64,000 nucleotides of DNA, taken from the NCBI GenBank assembly GCA_052035955.1, contig JBPOHD010000041.1, forward strand, positions 8,652 through 72,651. The letters are read 5' to 3'. The position numbers and the translations under genes are program-made. Positions within the stretch are counted from its first letter, which is position 1; the number at the start of each line of letters is the position of its first letter. Positions 33,316 through 42,956 of the stretch are shown here, piece after piece. The notes below the pieces were generated by a model. The model worked only from the letters and a program-made list of their open reading frames with translations. It was not told the DNA's origin and did not search any database. Source of the stretch: JAEUNJ01 sp052035955 (lineage in GTDB: Bacteria > Pseudomonadota > Gammaproteobacteria > Burkholderiales > Rhodocyclaceae).

Positions 33316-34398
33316 TCAGCGCGTCTCCAGGTAGCCCGTGACCTCTTCCCGGTCGTGGTAGAGCTGCCGGAAGCGGAGCCGGTGCTTGATTTCCTCGGCG
33401 GCCAGCCGTTCCTCGATCAGGCCCCGGCACTCCAGCACCTCGTCGTAGCGGCGCTTCATGGGCAGCTTGAGGTTGAAGATGGCCCGCTTGCATTGGCCCT
33501 CGGCCACCCAGTCGCCGACCAGGCGGGCGATGCGCGAGGGCTTTTCCACCATGTCGCAGACCATCCAGTCCACCGGGCGCTTCGGACGCCACAGCAGGCC
33601 GTCGGCCTGCAGGTGCTCGACCCGGTCGTCGGCCAGCAGGGCCGGGTCCATGGCGCCGTTGTCGACGGCGGTCACGTGCAGCCCGCGGCGCACCAACTGC
33701 CAGGTCCAGCCCCCCGGGGCGGCACCCAGGTCCACGCCGGTGAGGCCTTCGCGCAGCCATTCCGCCTGCTGTTCGGCGGTCAGGAAGACCATGAAGGCCT
33801 CCGCCAGCTTCAGGGTGGAACGCGAGGGGGCGCCACCGGGCATCTTCAGGCGCTGGATGCCCATCGGCCAGGGGGAGGCATTGTTGCCGTTGGTGACGCC
33901 GACCCAGGCGCTCGCGGAACCGAGGAAGAAGACGTGCAGCCGGGGCAGCCGGCCGTCGTCGGCGAGCAGGCCGCGGGCGCGCAGGGCCTTGTCCAGCGGC
34001 GCGGCGAAGCGGCGGCAGAAGGACGACAGTTCCTTGGCTTCGTTGGTGTCGGCCGTCTCGATCCAGACGGCTGAGAAATTCTCGCCCAGGGTCGCCGCCG
34101 CGTCGGCGATGGGGGCAGCCCGGTCGGTGACCGGGAGCCCGTCCACACGCAATGCCCGGTGGATCACCTGGCGCGGGAACACCAGGTCGGCGAAGCGCAG
34201 GCGGGAGCGCATCGTCAGGCCCCCCGCCGCGTCGTTGGGGTGGAAGCTCAGGTAGCCGCTGTCCGGCTTGGCACGCACGTGGCCCCAGACGCCGAATTCC
34301 GCGGCAAGGCTGGAGATCTCCCGGGCGCATTCGCCTTCGAAGCCGGGGCGGCAGTAGAGAAGGAGGGCATGGGCGGGGGCAGCATCTTGGTCTGGCAT
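33316..34398 (-). CDS. rlmM: 23S rRNA 2'-O-ribose methyltransferase RlmM (C2498)
   Basis: The 360-aa protein has an N-terminal THUMP-like region (LLLYCRPGFEGECAREISSL start), a segment PRLHVFFLGSASAWVGV, and a C-terminal Rossmann methyltransferase domain with the SAM loop GVDLGAAPGGWTWQLV (about residue 205). The K-D-K-E catalytic set is plausible from VCDMVEKPS and FNLKLPMKRR. It methylates C2498 of 23S rRNA. The start at 34398 is a short distance after the divergent promoter region of the aldo/keto reductase gene; the long upstream extension of the frame is not coding. Confidence 0.92.
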   Translation of the reverse strand: MPDQDAAPAHALLLYCRPGFEGECAREISSLAAEFGVWGHVRAKPDSGYLSFHPNDAAGGLTMRSRLRFADLVFPRQVIHRALRVDGLPVTDRAAPIADAAATLGENFSAVWIETADTNEAKELSSFCRRFAAPLDKALRARGLLADDGRLPRLHVFFLGSASAWVGVTNGNNASPWPMGIQRLKMPGGAPSRSTLKLAEAFMVFLTAEQQAEWLREGLTGVDLGAAPGGWTWQLVRRGLHVTAVDNGAMDPALLADDRVEHLQADGLLWRPKRPVDWMVCDMVEKPSRIARLVGDWVAEGQCKRAIFNLKLPMKRRYDEVLECRGLIEERLAAEEIKHRLRFRQLYHDREEVTGYLETR

Positions 34399-34501
34399 GG
34401 GATCAGGCGGTCCGGTGCCCTGAGGCGGGGCGCATAGAATACGCCCCTCGGCGGGCTTCCCCGGATTTGCATGGCGGCGGGCCGCAAGCCAAGGAGAGAA
34501 G

Positions 34502-35539
34502 ATGCAAACCAAACCGCTGGGCGGCAGCGAACTTCGTGTCTCGGAGATCTGCCTCGGCACCATGACCTGGGGCACCCAGAACAGCGAGGCCGAGGCCCAT
34601 GCGCAGCTCGATGCGGCCTTGGCCGCCGGCGTCAATTTCATCGACACTGCCGAGATGTACTCGGTGCCGGCCACGGTCGACAGCTACGGCCTGTCGGAAA
34701 GCTACATCGGTCGCTGGCTGAAGCACCGGGCCCGCGACCGCATCGTGCTGGCCACCAAGATCTGCGGTCCCGGACGGACCATGAAATGGGTTCGCAACGG
34801 CGAATTGGGTTTCGACCGCGCCAGCCTGCGGGCTGCCCTGGAAGCCTCCCTGCGCCGCCTGCAGACGGATTACGTGGACCTCTACCAACTGCATTGGCCC
34901 GACCGGAACACGCCGCTGTTCGGCGGCTACCAGTTCGATCCGGGCAAGGAGCGGCCCTCGACGCCCATCCGCGAGACTCTGGAAGCCCTGGCGGAACTGG
35001 TCCGCGAGGGCAAGATCCGTTGTGTCGGCCTGTCCAACGAGACACCCTGGGGCGTCATGGAATTCGTCCGCCTGGCCGAGGAACACGGATTGCCTCGGGT
35101 GGCGACGGTGCAGAATGCCTACAGCCTGCTGAACCGGACCTGGGAGGGAGGGTTGGCTGAGATCGGCTACCGGGAGCGCATCGGCCTGCTCGCCTACTCG
35201 CCCCTGGCCTTCGGCTACCTGACCGGGAAGTACTTCCGGGACCCGCCGGGGCGCGGGCGCATCAATGTGTTCGAGAACTTCGGCCAGCGCTACACCAAGG
35301 AGAACGTCGTTCCCGCCGCCCGGGCCTACTGCGCCTTGGCCGCCCACCACGGCCTGGCGCCGGCGGCGATGGCCCTGGCCTTCGTGCGCAGCCGCTGGTT
35401 CGTCGCCGCCACCATCATCGGGGCGACCAGCGTGGAACAACTGGAGGAAAACCTGGCCTCGACCGAAACGGTCCTGTCAGCCGACCTGCTGAAGGAGATC
35501 GAGGCGATCCACCTGCGTTATACGAACCCCGCGCCCTGA
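34502..35539 (+). CDS. Aldo/keto reductase, Tas-like
   Basis: The 345-aa oxidoreductase uses NADPH to reduce carbonyls. It has the catalytic tetrad segments VNFIDTAEMYSVPAT (Asp, Tyr), VLATKICGPG (Lys) and DLYQLHWPDRNTPLFGG (His); the WPDRNTP.FGG insert is typical of the Tas subgroup. The cofactor end motif TIIGATSVEQLEENL is present. AAGGAGAG precedes the ATG at 34502. The last 63 bp overlap, tail to tail, the lipoprotein gene on the other strand. Physiological substrate unknown. Confidence 0.9.
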   Translation: MQTKPLGGSELRVSEICLGTMTWGTQNSEAEAHAQLDAALAAGVNFIDTAEMYSVPATVDSYGLSESYIGRWLKHRARDRIVLATKICGPGRTMKWVRNGELGFDRASLRAALEASLRRLQTDYVDLYQLHWPDRNTPLFGGYQFDPGKERPSTPIRETLEALAELVREGKIRCVGLSNETPWGVMEFVRLAEEHGLPRVATVQNAYSLLNRTWEGGLAEIGYRERIGLLAYSPLAFGYLTGKYFRDPPGRGRINVFENFGQRYTKENVVPAARAYCALAAHHGLAPAAMALAFVRSRWFVAATIIGATSVEQLEENLASTETVLSADLLKEIEAIHLRYTNPAP

Positions 35540-35923
35540 GGCGGAAGCGGCGCCCCTGGCGGCCGCCCCCTTCCTGGCCGGCGCGGTTTCCTTCGGGGCC
35601 GGCTTCTCCTCGTCCGGCGCCGCGGCTTCCTTGTGTTCGGCCTGCTTCTCCGGCTTGCCCTCGGGCAGGACCACCTCGATCTTGTTCTCCCGCATGTAGG
35701 CGTCCATCTCCCGCCAGCCGGCGAAGATGGCCGCCTTGGATGCCTTCGGATTGCTGTCGTAGCAGTCCTCGAGATTGCGCCCCGAATGCCGGCACGCGCT
35801 GCCCATGGCCCTGGCTTCGGCCTCCTTGGCCGCCGCGACCTTGACGGGATCGTCGATGCCCAGTTGCTCGCAGGCCGCGAGGGCGAGGACGGCAGGCAGG
35901 ATGAGCGCGTAACGGGGTTTCAT
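35477..35923 (-). CDS. Small lipoprotein, 148 aa, unknown function
   Basis: MKPRYALILPAVLALAAC is a lipoprotein signal peptide with the lipobox LAAC (Cys18), so the protein should be anchored to the membrane on the periplasmic side. A conserved-looking core follows: EAEARAMGSACRHSGRNLEDCY (two Cys that could form a disulfide) and AAIFAGWREMDAYMRENKIEVV. After residue 95 the chain is low-complexity Ala/Pro/Lys/Glu. The reading frame runs 63 bp into the end of the convergent aldo/keto reductase gene; its last residues are therefore constrained by that gene and may not be functional. Confidence 0.72.
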   Translation of the reverse strand: MKPRYALILPAVLALAACEQLGIDDPVKVAAAKEAEARAMGSACRHSGRNLEDCYDSNPKASKAAIFAGWREMDAYMRENKIEVVLPEGKPEKQAEHKEAAAPDEEKPAPKETAPARKGAAARGAASASGRGVRITQVDRLDLLQQVG

Positions 35924-36021
35924 GGACCAGGGACAGGAAAGCCGGCAGACCGAGTTTACGGCAGTCGTGCGGGAAAGCTTTAGCGCCGTCGCAGACCGAA
36001 TACCGGGTTGCCGCCCTTGAA

Positions 36022-36414
36022 TCAGTCGGGCACGACCGCCGTCGCCTCGATTTCCACCCGCGCCGCCTCCTCGACCAGGGCGGCCACCTGGACGACGGCC
36101 ATGGTCGGGAAGTGGCGTCCCATCACTTCCCGGTAGGCGGCGCCGATCTCCTTCGCCTTCGCCAGGTATTCGCGCTTGTCGGTGACGTACCAGGTCATGC
36201 GCACGATGTGTTCCGGGCCGCCGCCGCCGGCTTTCACCACTTCGACGACGTTGGCGAGGGTCTGCCGCACCTGGTCGGCCATGTCCAGGGAATGGAATCG
36301 GCACTGGCCGTCCCAGCCGATCTGGCCGCCGGTGAAGATGAAGGTGCCGCGGGCCTTGATGCCGTTGGCGAAGCCGCGCGGTCTTGCCCAGCCCTCGGGT
36401 TGCAGGATTTCCAT
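36022..36414 (-). CDS. RidA-family enamine/imine deaminase
   Basis: The 130-aa protein belongs to the YjgF/YER057c/UK114 (RidA) family: GTFIFTGGQIGWDG near residue 23, QVRQTLANVVEVVKAGG and VRMTWYVTDKREYLA near 80-90, with MAVVQVAALVEEAARVEIEATAV at the end. Family members hydrolyse reactive enamines or imines to ketones. Being the last gene of the anthranilate operon, it fits removal of the amino group from the non-aromatic 2-amino-cyclohexenone-type CoA intermediates, which is an inference. Its ATG follows directly on the ligase TAA. Confidence 0.88.
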   Translation of the reverse strand: MEILQPEGWARPRGFANGIKARGTFIFTGGQIGWDGQCRFHSLDMADQVRQTLANVVEVVKAGGGGPEHIVRMTWYVTDKREYLAKAKEIGAAYREVMGRHFPTMAVVQVAALVEEAARVEIEATAVVPD

Positions 36415-38031
36415 TTACTGTCCTTTCGCCTGCTCCCGCAGCCGGAAGCGTTGCAATTTGCCCGTCTCGGTCCGCGGGAGGGATTCCCGGAACTCGACCA
36501 GGCGCGGGTATTTGTAGGGGGCGACGGTGTTCTTCACGTGCTCCTGGAGTTCGGCCGCCATGGCCTCGTCGCCCTTGAACCCGGCGCGCAGCACCACGAA
36601 GGCCTTCACCAGTTGGCCCCGGTCCGGATCCGGCACGCCGATGACGCCGCACTCGGCGACCGCCGGGTGCTTGAGCAGGACGTCCTCCACCTCCGGCCCG
36701 CCGATGTTGTAGCCGGCGGAGATGATCATGTCGTCGGTCCGGGCCTGGTAGTGGAAATAGCCGTCGCCGTCGACCAGGTAGGAGTCGCCGGTGAAATTCC
36801 ATCCGTCATGGACGTAGGCGGCCTGGCGCGGATCGTCGAGGTAGCGGCAGCCCGTGGGGCCCTTCACGCCGAGTCGGCCGATGTTTCCCGGCGGCAGCGG
36901 CCGGCCCGTATCGTCGAAGACGGCCGCCGTGTAGCCGGGAATGGGCTTTCCGGTGGCACCTGCACGAATCTCGTCGCCGGCGGCCGAAATGAAGATGTGC
37001 AGCAACTCGGTGGCGCCGATGCCGTCGATGATGCGGATGCCGGTGGCCTGCAGCCAGAGTTCCCGGGTCGCCACCGGCAGGGCCTCGCCGGCCGAGACGC
37101 ACTTCCTCAGGCTGGAAAGGTCGTAGCCGCCGGCCAGGCCGGCCATCATGCGGTAGAAGGTCGGCGCCGTGAAGCAGATGGTGGCCCGGTGGTCCTGGAT
37201 GGTCTTCAGCAGGGTCTCGGGGGTCAGCTTCTCCATGAGGAGGGTCGCCGCCCCGAAGCGCATGGGAAAGAGCAGCAGGCCGCCGAGGCCGAAGGTGAAG
37301 GCCAGCGGCGGCGTGCCGCAGAAGACATCGTCCATGGCCGGCTTCAGGGTGGACCGCGGAAAGCAGTCGCAGATGGCCAGGACATCCCGGTGGAAATGCA
37401 CCGTGCCCTTGGGCTTGCCGGTGGTGCCCGAGGTGAAGGCGATCAACGCGATGTCGTCCCTTGCGGTGTCGACGTTGGCGAAATCGGCAGGCTTGCCGGC
37501 CATGCGGGCCTCCAGCCCGCCGCCATACCAGCATTCGACCTGCCGCAGGGTCGGGCATGCGGCCCGCGCGGCGTCCAACTCGCCGAGCAGTTCGTTCTCG
37601 CACAGGGCAAGGGAGACCTCCGCCTTGCCGACGACCTCGACCAGTTCCTTGGCCCGCAGCAAGGGCATGGTGGCGACGGCGATGCCGCCCGCCTTCTGGA
37701 CCGCGAACCAGCAGGCGGCCATCATCGGACTGTTGCAGCCTCGCAGCAGCACGCGGTTGCCCGGCACCAGGCCCATGTCTTCGGTCAGCACGCGGGCGAT
37801 GCGATTGGCCATCTCCAGCAATTGGCGGTAGCGGAGATCGCCCCGCGGGCTGCGGATGACCATGCGCTCGCCCCAGCCCCGCTCGGCGACCGCCTTGTCG
37901 AGCAGCTCGACGGCACAATTCATTCGCTCCGGGTACTGCAGCTCCGGCAGGTCGAAGCGGAATTCGGGCCATTGGTCCCTGGGCGGCAGCCGGTCGCGGG
38001 CGAAGGTGTCGATGTGGGCCGTGTAGTCCAT
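36415..38031 (-). CDS. 2-Aminobenzoate (anthranilate)-CoA ligase, benzoate-CoA ligase family
   Basis: The 538-aa AMP-forming ligase activates an aromatic acid to its CoA ester. Motifs: LIAFTSGTTGKPKGTVHFHRD (residues about 178-198), IIDGIGATELLHIFISA (A5), YFHYQARTDDMIISAGYNIGGPEVE (A8) and the lysine in RTETGKLQRFRLR (A10). HRD after the P-loop and IGATELLHIF are typical of the benzoate/2-aminobenzoate-CoA ligase group. The neighbouring monooxygenase/reductase makes anthranilate the likely substrate. GAGGA before the ATG at 38031 overlaps the end of the acyl-CoA dehydrogenase region; the longer open frame upstream is a shadow. Confidence 0.87.
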   Translation of the reverse strand: MDYTAHIDTFARDRLPPRDQWPEFRFDLPELQYPERMNCAVELLDKAVAERGWGERMVIRSPRGDLRYRQLLEMANRIARVLTEDMGLVPGNRVLLRGCNSPMMAACWFAVQKAGGIAVATMPLLRAKELVEVVGKAEVSLALCENELLGELDAARAACPTLRQVECWYGGGLEARMAGKPADFANVDTARDDIALIAFTSGTTGKPKGTVHFHRDVLAICDCFPRSTLKPAMDDVFCGTPPLAFTFGLGGLLLFPMRFGAATLLMEKLTPETLLKTIQDHRATICFTAPTFYRMMAGLAGGYDLSSLRKCVSAGEALPVATRELWLQATGIRIIDGIGATELLHIFISAAGDEIRAGATGKPIPGYTAAVFDDTGRPLPPGNIGRLGVKGPTGCRYLDDPRQAAYVHDGWNFTGDSYLVDGDGYFHYQARTDDMIISAGYNIGGPEVEDVLLKHPAVAECGVIGVPDPDRGQLVKAFVVLRAGFKGDEAMAAELQEHVKNTVAPYKYPRLVEFRESLPRTETGKLQRFRLREQAKGQ

Positions 38032-38039
38032 GGCAGTCC

Positions 38040-39173
38040 TCAGCGCAGGAGGTCGCGGGCGATGATGAGCTTCTGTACTTCGGTGGCGCCCTCGTAGATG
38101 CGCAGGGAGCGGATGTCCCGGTACAGGGATTCGACGACTTCGCCGCGCATCACGCCGCGGCCGCCGAACATCTGCACCGCGGCGTCGATGACCTGCTGGG
38201 CGCCTTCCGTGGCGTGCATTTTGGCCATCGCCGCGGCGCGCGTCACCGGTTCGCCCCGGTCGCGCAGCCAGGCCGCCCGGTGGATCAGCAGGGCGGCCGA
38301 TTCCAGGGTCGTGGCCATGTCGGCAAGCCGGCCCTGGGTAAGCTGGAAATCGGCCAGCCGCTGGCCGAAGAGCTTGCGGTGCCTTGCGTGGACGAGGGAC
38401 TCGTCGAGGGCCCGGCGCCCGAAGCCGAGGGCGGCGGCCGCCACGGAGGTGCGAAAGACGTCCAGGGTGGCCATGGCGATGCGAAAACCCTTGCCGGGCT
38501 CGCCGAGCATGGCCGTGGCGGGGACGCGGCAGGCCTCGAAGCGCAGCGTGGCCAGGGGATGGGGCGAGATCACCTCTATCCGGCGGGCGATCGTCAGCCC
38601 CGGGGTGTCGGCGGGCACGATGAAGGCCGAGATGCCCCTGGCGCCGGGGGCTTCGCCGGTGCGGGCGAAGACGGTGTAGAAGTCGGCGATGCCGCCGTTC
38701 GATATCCAGGTCTTCTCGCCATCGAGGACGTAGGCATCGCCCTCGGGGCGCGCGGCGCAGGCCATGGCGGCCACGTCCGAGCCGGCCTCGGCCTCGGAGA
38801 GTGCGAAGGCGGCGATCGCCGACCCGGCGGCCACCCGGGGCAGCCAGTGCTGGCGCTGGCGCGGGTTGCCGAACAGGGAGATGGCGCCGGAACCCAGGCC
38901 CTGCATGGCGAAGGCGAAATCGGCCAGGGCCGAGCGGTAGGCGAAGGTCTCCCGCAGCAGGCACAGGGCCCTGGCGTCGAAGGCGGTGGCGCCCTCGCCG
39001 ACACAATGGCGCAGCCAGCCTGCCTCGCCCAGGCGACGGACCAGGTCGCGACAGGCCGCATCCGTGTCGGCGGACTCGCCGCCGGAAAGTTCGGCCGCGG
39101 CCCAGGCATCGGCCTCGCCGGCCAGGGCGAGGTGGCGTTCCTCGAGGAAGGGCGTCGGCAGCCAGTAGGACAT
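38040..39173 (-). CDS. Acyl-CoA dehydrogenase of the anthranilate operon
   Basis: The 377-aa flavoprotein has the family signatures AFALSEAEAGSDVAAMACAA (about residue 125), KTWISNGGIADFYTVFART, and the C-terminal QMFGGRGVMRGEVVESLYRDIRSLRIYEGATEVQKLIIARDLL, which includes the catalytic-glutamate region (YEGATE). It would introduce a double bond into the ring-derived CoA ester during beta-oxidation-like breakdown. Its N-terminus (MSYWLPTPFLEERHLALA) is slightly unusual but of normal length. It lies eight bases before the ligase and three bases after the hydratase stop. Confidence 0.9.
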   Translation of the reverse strand: MSYWLPTPFLEERHLALAGEADAWAAAELSGGESADTDAACRDLVRRLGEAGWLRHCVGEGATAFDARALCLLRETFAYRSALADFAFAMQGLGSGAISLFGNPRQRQHWLPRVAAGSAIAAFALSEAEAGSDVAAMACAARPEGDAYVLDGEKTWISNGGIADFYTVFARTGEAPGARGISAFIVPADTPGLTIARRIEVISPHPLATLRFEACRVPATAMLGEPGKGFRIAMATLDVFRTSVAAAALGFGRRALDESLVHARHRKLFGQRLADFQLTQGRLADMATTLESAALLIHRAAWLRDRGEPVTRAAAMAKMHATEGAQQVIDAAVQMFGGRGVMRGEVVESLYRDIRSLRIYEGATEVQKLIIARDLLR

Positions 39174-39176
39174 GCT

Positions 39177-40013
<837 letters not shown>

Positions 40014-40015
40014 GC

Positions 40016-40519
40016 TCACTTGCCCTTGTCCGCCACGCCGGCCACGTGGGTCTTCAGCACGGCGAGCAGGCCATAGAGCTGTCCTCGTTCCTTCTCGTTC
40101 ATGCCGGCGAACAGCTCGACAATCCATTTGGCATGGGCATCGGCCATCTTCTTGAACGCTTTGCGGCCGTCCGGTGTCAGCTTGACGATGTAGGCGCGGC
40201 GGTCCTTCGGGTTGTCCTCCCGGACCACCAGTCCCTCGGCGACCAGTTGGTCGGTGATGCCGGTCACGTTGCCGCCGGTGACCATCATGCGCTTGGACAA
40301 CTCGCCCATCTTCATGCCCTGGGGGACCCTTTCGAGCTGGGCCATCAGGTCGAAGCGGGGCAGCGTGATGTCGAATTCCCGGCGCAGCCGTGAGCGGACC
40401 TGGCCCTCGACGAGGTTGGTGCAGGCAAGCAGGCGCAGCCAGAGGCGCAGGGCCTGGCTGTCCTCCGATGTGGCCCGGGTCTCGGTATCCGGCCGTTCTG
40501 CGGTGCTGGTCTTGGACAT
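40016..40519 (-). CDS. MarR-family transcription regulator of the anthranilate operon
   Basis: The 167-aa regulator has a winged-helix domain: LPRFDLMAQLERVPQGMKMGELSKRM, then GGNVTGITDQLVAEGLVVRED (recognition helix) and the wing NPKDRRAYIVKLTPDGRKAF. MarR proteins of aromatic-degradation clusters usually repress until an aromatic acid or its CoA ester binds. The gene is internal to the operon it probably controls, second after the monooxygenase gene. An AT-rich palindrome in front of the operon (42889-42905) is a plausible binding site. Confidence 0.9.
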   Translation of the reverse strand: MSKTSTAERPDTETRATSEDSQALRLWLRLLACTNLVEGQVRSRLRREFDITLPRFDLMAQLERVPQGMKMGELSKRMMVTGGNVTGITDQLVAEGLVVREDNPKDRRAYIVKLTPDGRKAFKKMADAHAKWIVELFAGMNEKERGQLYGLLAVLKTHVAGVADKGK

Positions 40520-40564
40520 GGTGGTTTATCTCCGTTGATTCAATGGATGGAAGGGAAATCGGTA

Positions 40565-42856
40565 TCAGGCGTGGAGGGCCAGTTGCGCCGCACGCGCCAG
40601 GTTGCGTTCCAGCTGGGCCTTGCCGGTCAGGTACTGGGGCGGCCAGGGCAGTTCGCCATAGCCCTGTTGGGCGGCGGCATGCTGGGTCCAGGCCGGGTCG
40701 GCCAGGTGGGGCCGGGCGATGGCGCAGAGGTCTGCGCGGCCGGCGGCGACGATGGTGTTCACGTGGTCCGCCTCGAAGATGTTGCCCACTGCCATGGTGG
40801 CGATGCCCACCTCGTTGCGGATGCGGTCGGCGAAGGGCGTCTGGTACATGCGCCCGTAGACGGGGCGGGCGTCCCGCGTCGTCTGCCCCGACGAGACGTC
40901 GATGAGGTCGGCGCCCGCATCCCGGAACAGCCTCGCCATGGCAACGGCGTCGTCGGGCGTATTGCCACCAGGGGCCCAGTCGTGTGCGGAAATGCGCACC
41001 GACAGGGGCTTGCCGGACGGCCAGGCGGCGCGCAGGGCGCGCAACACTTCCAGCGGAAAACGGCAGCGGTTTTCCAGGGAACCGCCGTACTCGTCCGCGC
41101 GTCGGTTGGTCAGCGGACACAGGAAGGAGGAAAGGAGGTAGCCGTGGGCGCAATGCAGTTCCAGCAGGTCGAAGCCTGCCTCGGCCCCGCGCCGCGCTGC
41201 CGCCACGAAGGCTTCGCGCACGGCGTCCATGTCGGTACGGTCCATGGCCTTGGGGACCTGGTTCCGGGGGCCGTAGGCCAGCGCCGAGGCGGCCAGCAGG
41301 GGCCAGTTCCCCTCCGCCAGCGGCTCGTCGATCGCCTCCCAGCCCAACCGGGTCGAGCCCTTGGGGCCCGAATGCCCCAACTGCAAGCCGATCTTCGCCG
41401 GCGAGTGCTGGTGGACGAAATCCACGATGCGCCGCCAGCCCTCGGCCTGGGCGTCGTTCCAGAGGCCTGCGCACCCTGGCGTGATGCGTCCCTCGGGCGA
41501 TATGCAGGTCATCTCGGTCATCACCAGGCCGGCGCCGCCGAGAGCGCGGCTGCCCAGATGCACGAGCAGGAAGTCGGAGGGGTGGCCATCGCTGCAGGAA
41601 TACATGGCCATCGGGGAAACGACGACGCGATTGGGCAGGGTCAGGTCCCGCAGGCGGAAGGGGGTGAACATGGGCGGCACGGGGGCGGCCGGCAGGCCTG
41701 CCGTGCCGGCAACCCAGGATTCGACCCGCTCCACGTAGGCCGGATCGCGCAGGCGCAGGTTTTCGTGGCCGATGCGCTGGCTGCCGGTCAGGAGCGTGTA
41801 CGAGAATTGCAGCGGGTCGAGATGGACATAGCGGGCCACGTTCTCGAACCACTCCATTCGGTTCCGGGCCGCGCTCTGCAGCTTGAGGGCCTCGAGTTCC
41901 CGCTCCTCCTGGTAGCGGGACAGGGCCCCGGGAATGTCGGCGTGCGCTTCCGGCGTCAGGACGCACCGGGACAGGGCGATGGCGTCCTCCATGGCCAGCT
42001 TGGTGCCCGAGCCGATGGAGAAGTGGGCCGTGTGGGCGGCGTCGCCGATGAGCACCATGTTGCGGTGATGCCAGCGTCGGCAGAGCACGCGGTTGAACTT
42101 GAGCCAGACGGCGGAGCCGCGCAGGTGGCGGGCGTTGGAAACCAGTCGGGCCCCCTGCAGCCTGTCGGCGAACAATCGCTCGCAGTAGGCGATCGATTCC
42201 TCCTGGCTCATGGCGTCGATGCCGGCCGCCTTCCAGGTTTCCTCGGGGGTCTCGACGATGAAAGTGGCCCATTCGCCGTCGAAGCTGTAGGCATGGAGGT
42301 TGAACCAGCCATGGGGCGTTTCGGCGAAATCGAAGGTGAAGGCGCCCAGTTGCCGGCGCGCGCCGAGCCAGATGTAGCGGCAGCGGCGCACGTCGATGTC
42401 CGGCTGGAAGACTTCGGCGTACTTGTTGCGCGTGATGCTGTTGACGCCGTCCGAGGCGACGACGAGGTCGTAGTCCGAGTAATCGTCGGGGTCGCTGAAC
42501 TCGGTCTCGAACTGGAGCCGGACCCCGAGCGCGGCGGCACGGCGCTGCAGGACGTCGAGAAGCTTTGCCCGGGCGATGCCGCAGAAGCCGTGGCCCCCCG
42601 AGGTGAATTCTTGGCCGCGGAAGAAGACGTCCACGTCGTCCCAGTGGCGAAAGTTCCTGGCGATCTCGTCGTGGGATTCCGGGTCGGCCTCGCGCAGGCC
42701 GTCCAGGGTCTTGTCGGAAAAGACGATGCCCCAGCCGAAGGTATCGCCGGCCCTGTGCCGCTCTACGACGGTGATGTCGAGGGTCGGATCGGCCTTCTTG
42801 GCCAACAGGGAAAAGTACAGGCCGGCGGGGCCGCCGCCGAGACAAACGATCCGCAT
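40565..42856 (-). CDS. 2-Aminobenzoyl-CoA monooxygenase/reductase (fused FAD hydroxylase and Old-Yellow-Enzyme domains)
   Basis: The 763-aa protein is a two-domain fusion. Residues 1-370 form a PHBH-type FAD monooxygenase: MRIVCLGGGPAGLYFSLLAK, VASDGVNSITRNKY and LIGDAAHTAHFSIGSGTKLAMEDA. Residues about 385-763 form an OYE/YqjM-type FMN domain: MFTPFRLRDLTLPNRVVVSPMAMYS, LQLGHSGPKGS, ELHCAHGYLLSSFL and DEYGGSLENR. This layout is that of the A. evansii 2-aminobenzoyl-CoA monooxygenase/reductase, which hydroxylates and then reduces the ring without cleavage by a dioxygenase. In the OYE domain the YqjM active-site Cys position reads Ala (SPMAMYSCS), with a Cys three residues on. First gene of the operon. 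Confidence 0.9.
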   Translation of the reverse strand: MRIVCLGGGPAGLYFSLLAKKADPTLDITVVERHRAGDTFGWGIVFSDKTLDGLREADPESHDEIARNFRHWDDVDVFFRGQEFTSGGHGFCGIARAKLLDVLQRRAAALGVRLQFETEFSDPDDYSDYDLVVASDGVNSITRNKYAEVFQPDIDVRRCRYIWLGARRQLGAFTFDFAETPHGWFNLHAYSFDGEWATFIVETPEETWKAAGIDAMSQEESIAYCERLFADRLQGARLVSNARHLRGSAVWLKFNRVLCRRWHHRNMVLIGDAAHTAHFSIGSGTKLAMEDAIALSRCVLTPEAHADIPGALSRYQEERELEALKLQSAARNRMEWFENVARYVHLDPLQFSYTLLTGSQRIGHENLRLRDPAYVERVESWVAGTAGLPAAPVPPMFTPFRLRDLTLPNRVVVSPMAMYSCSDGHPSDFLLVHLGSRALGGAGLVMTEMTCISPEGRITPGCAGLWNDAQAEGWRRIVDFVHQHSPAKIGLQLGHSGPKGSTRLGWEAIDEPLAEGNWPLLAASALAYGPRNQVPKAMDRTDMDAVREAFVAAARRGAEAGFDLLELHCAHGYLLSSFLCPLTNRRADEYGGSLENRCRFPLEVLRALRAAWPSGKPLSVRISAHDWAPGGNTPDDAVAMARLFRDAGADLIDVSSGQTTRDARPVYGRMYQTPFADRIRNEVGIATMAVGNIFEADHVNTIVAAGRADLCAIARPHLADPAWTQHAAAQQGYGELPWPPQYLTGKAQLERNLARAAQLALHA

Positions 42857-42888
42857 GGGTCACGCCCCCAGATAGACCAGACGTGACA

Positions 42889-42905
42889 TATTTTAACTGT
42901 AAATA
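42889..42905. promoter_or_regulatory. Candidate MarR operator in front of the anthranilate operon
   Basis: TATTT-TAACTGT-AAATA is an imperfect palindrome (outer arms TATTT/AAATA; inner TTTA/TAAA) in a short AT-rich island of an otherwise GC-rich region, 33 bp before the first gene's ATG. On the minus strand it overlaps a -10-like TAAAAT, so binding would block transcription. Which MarR protein binds it is inferred from position. Confidence 0.45.
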
Positions 42906-42956
42906 GAAAAAAGTAGACCGATTTCCGGCCGGGCGGGTCGTCCCCGCGGAGGAGGG

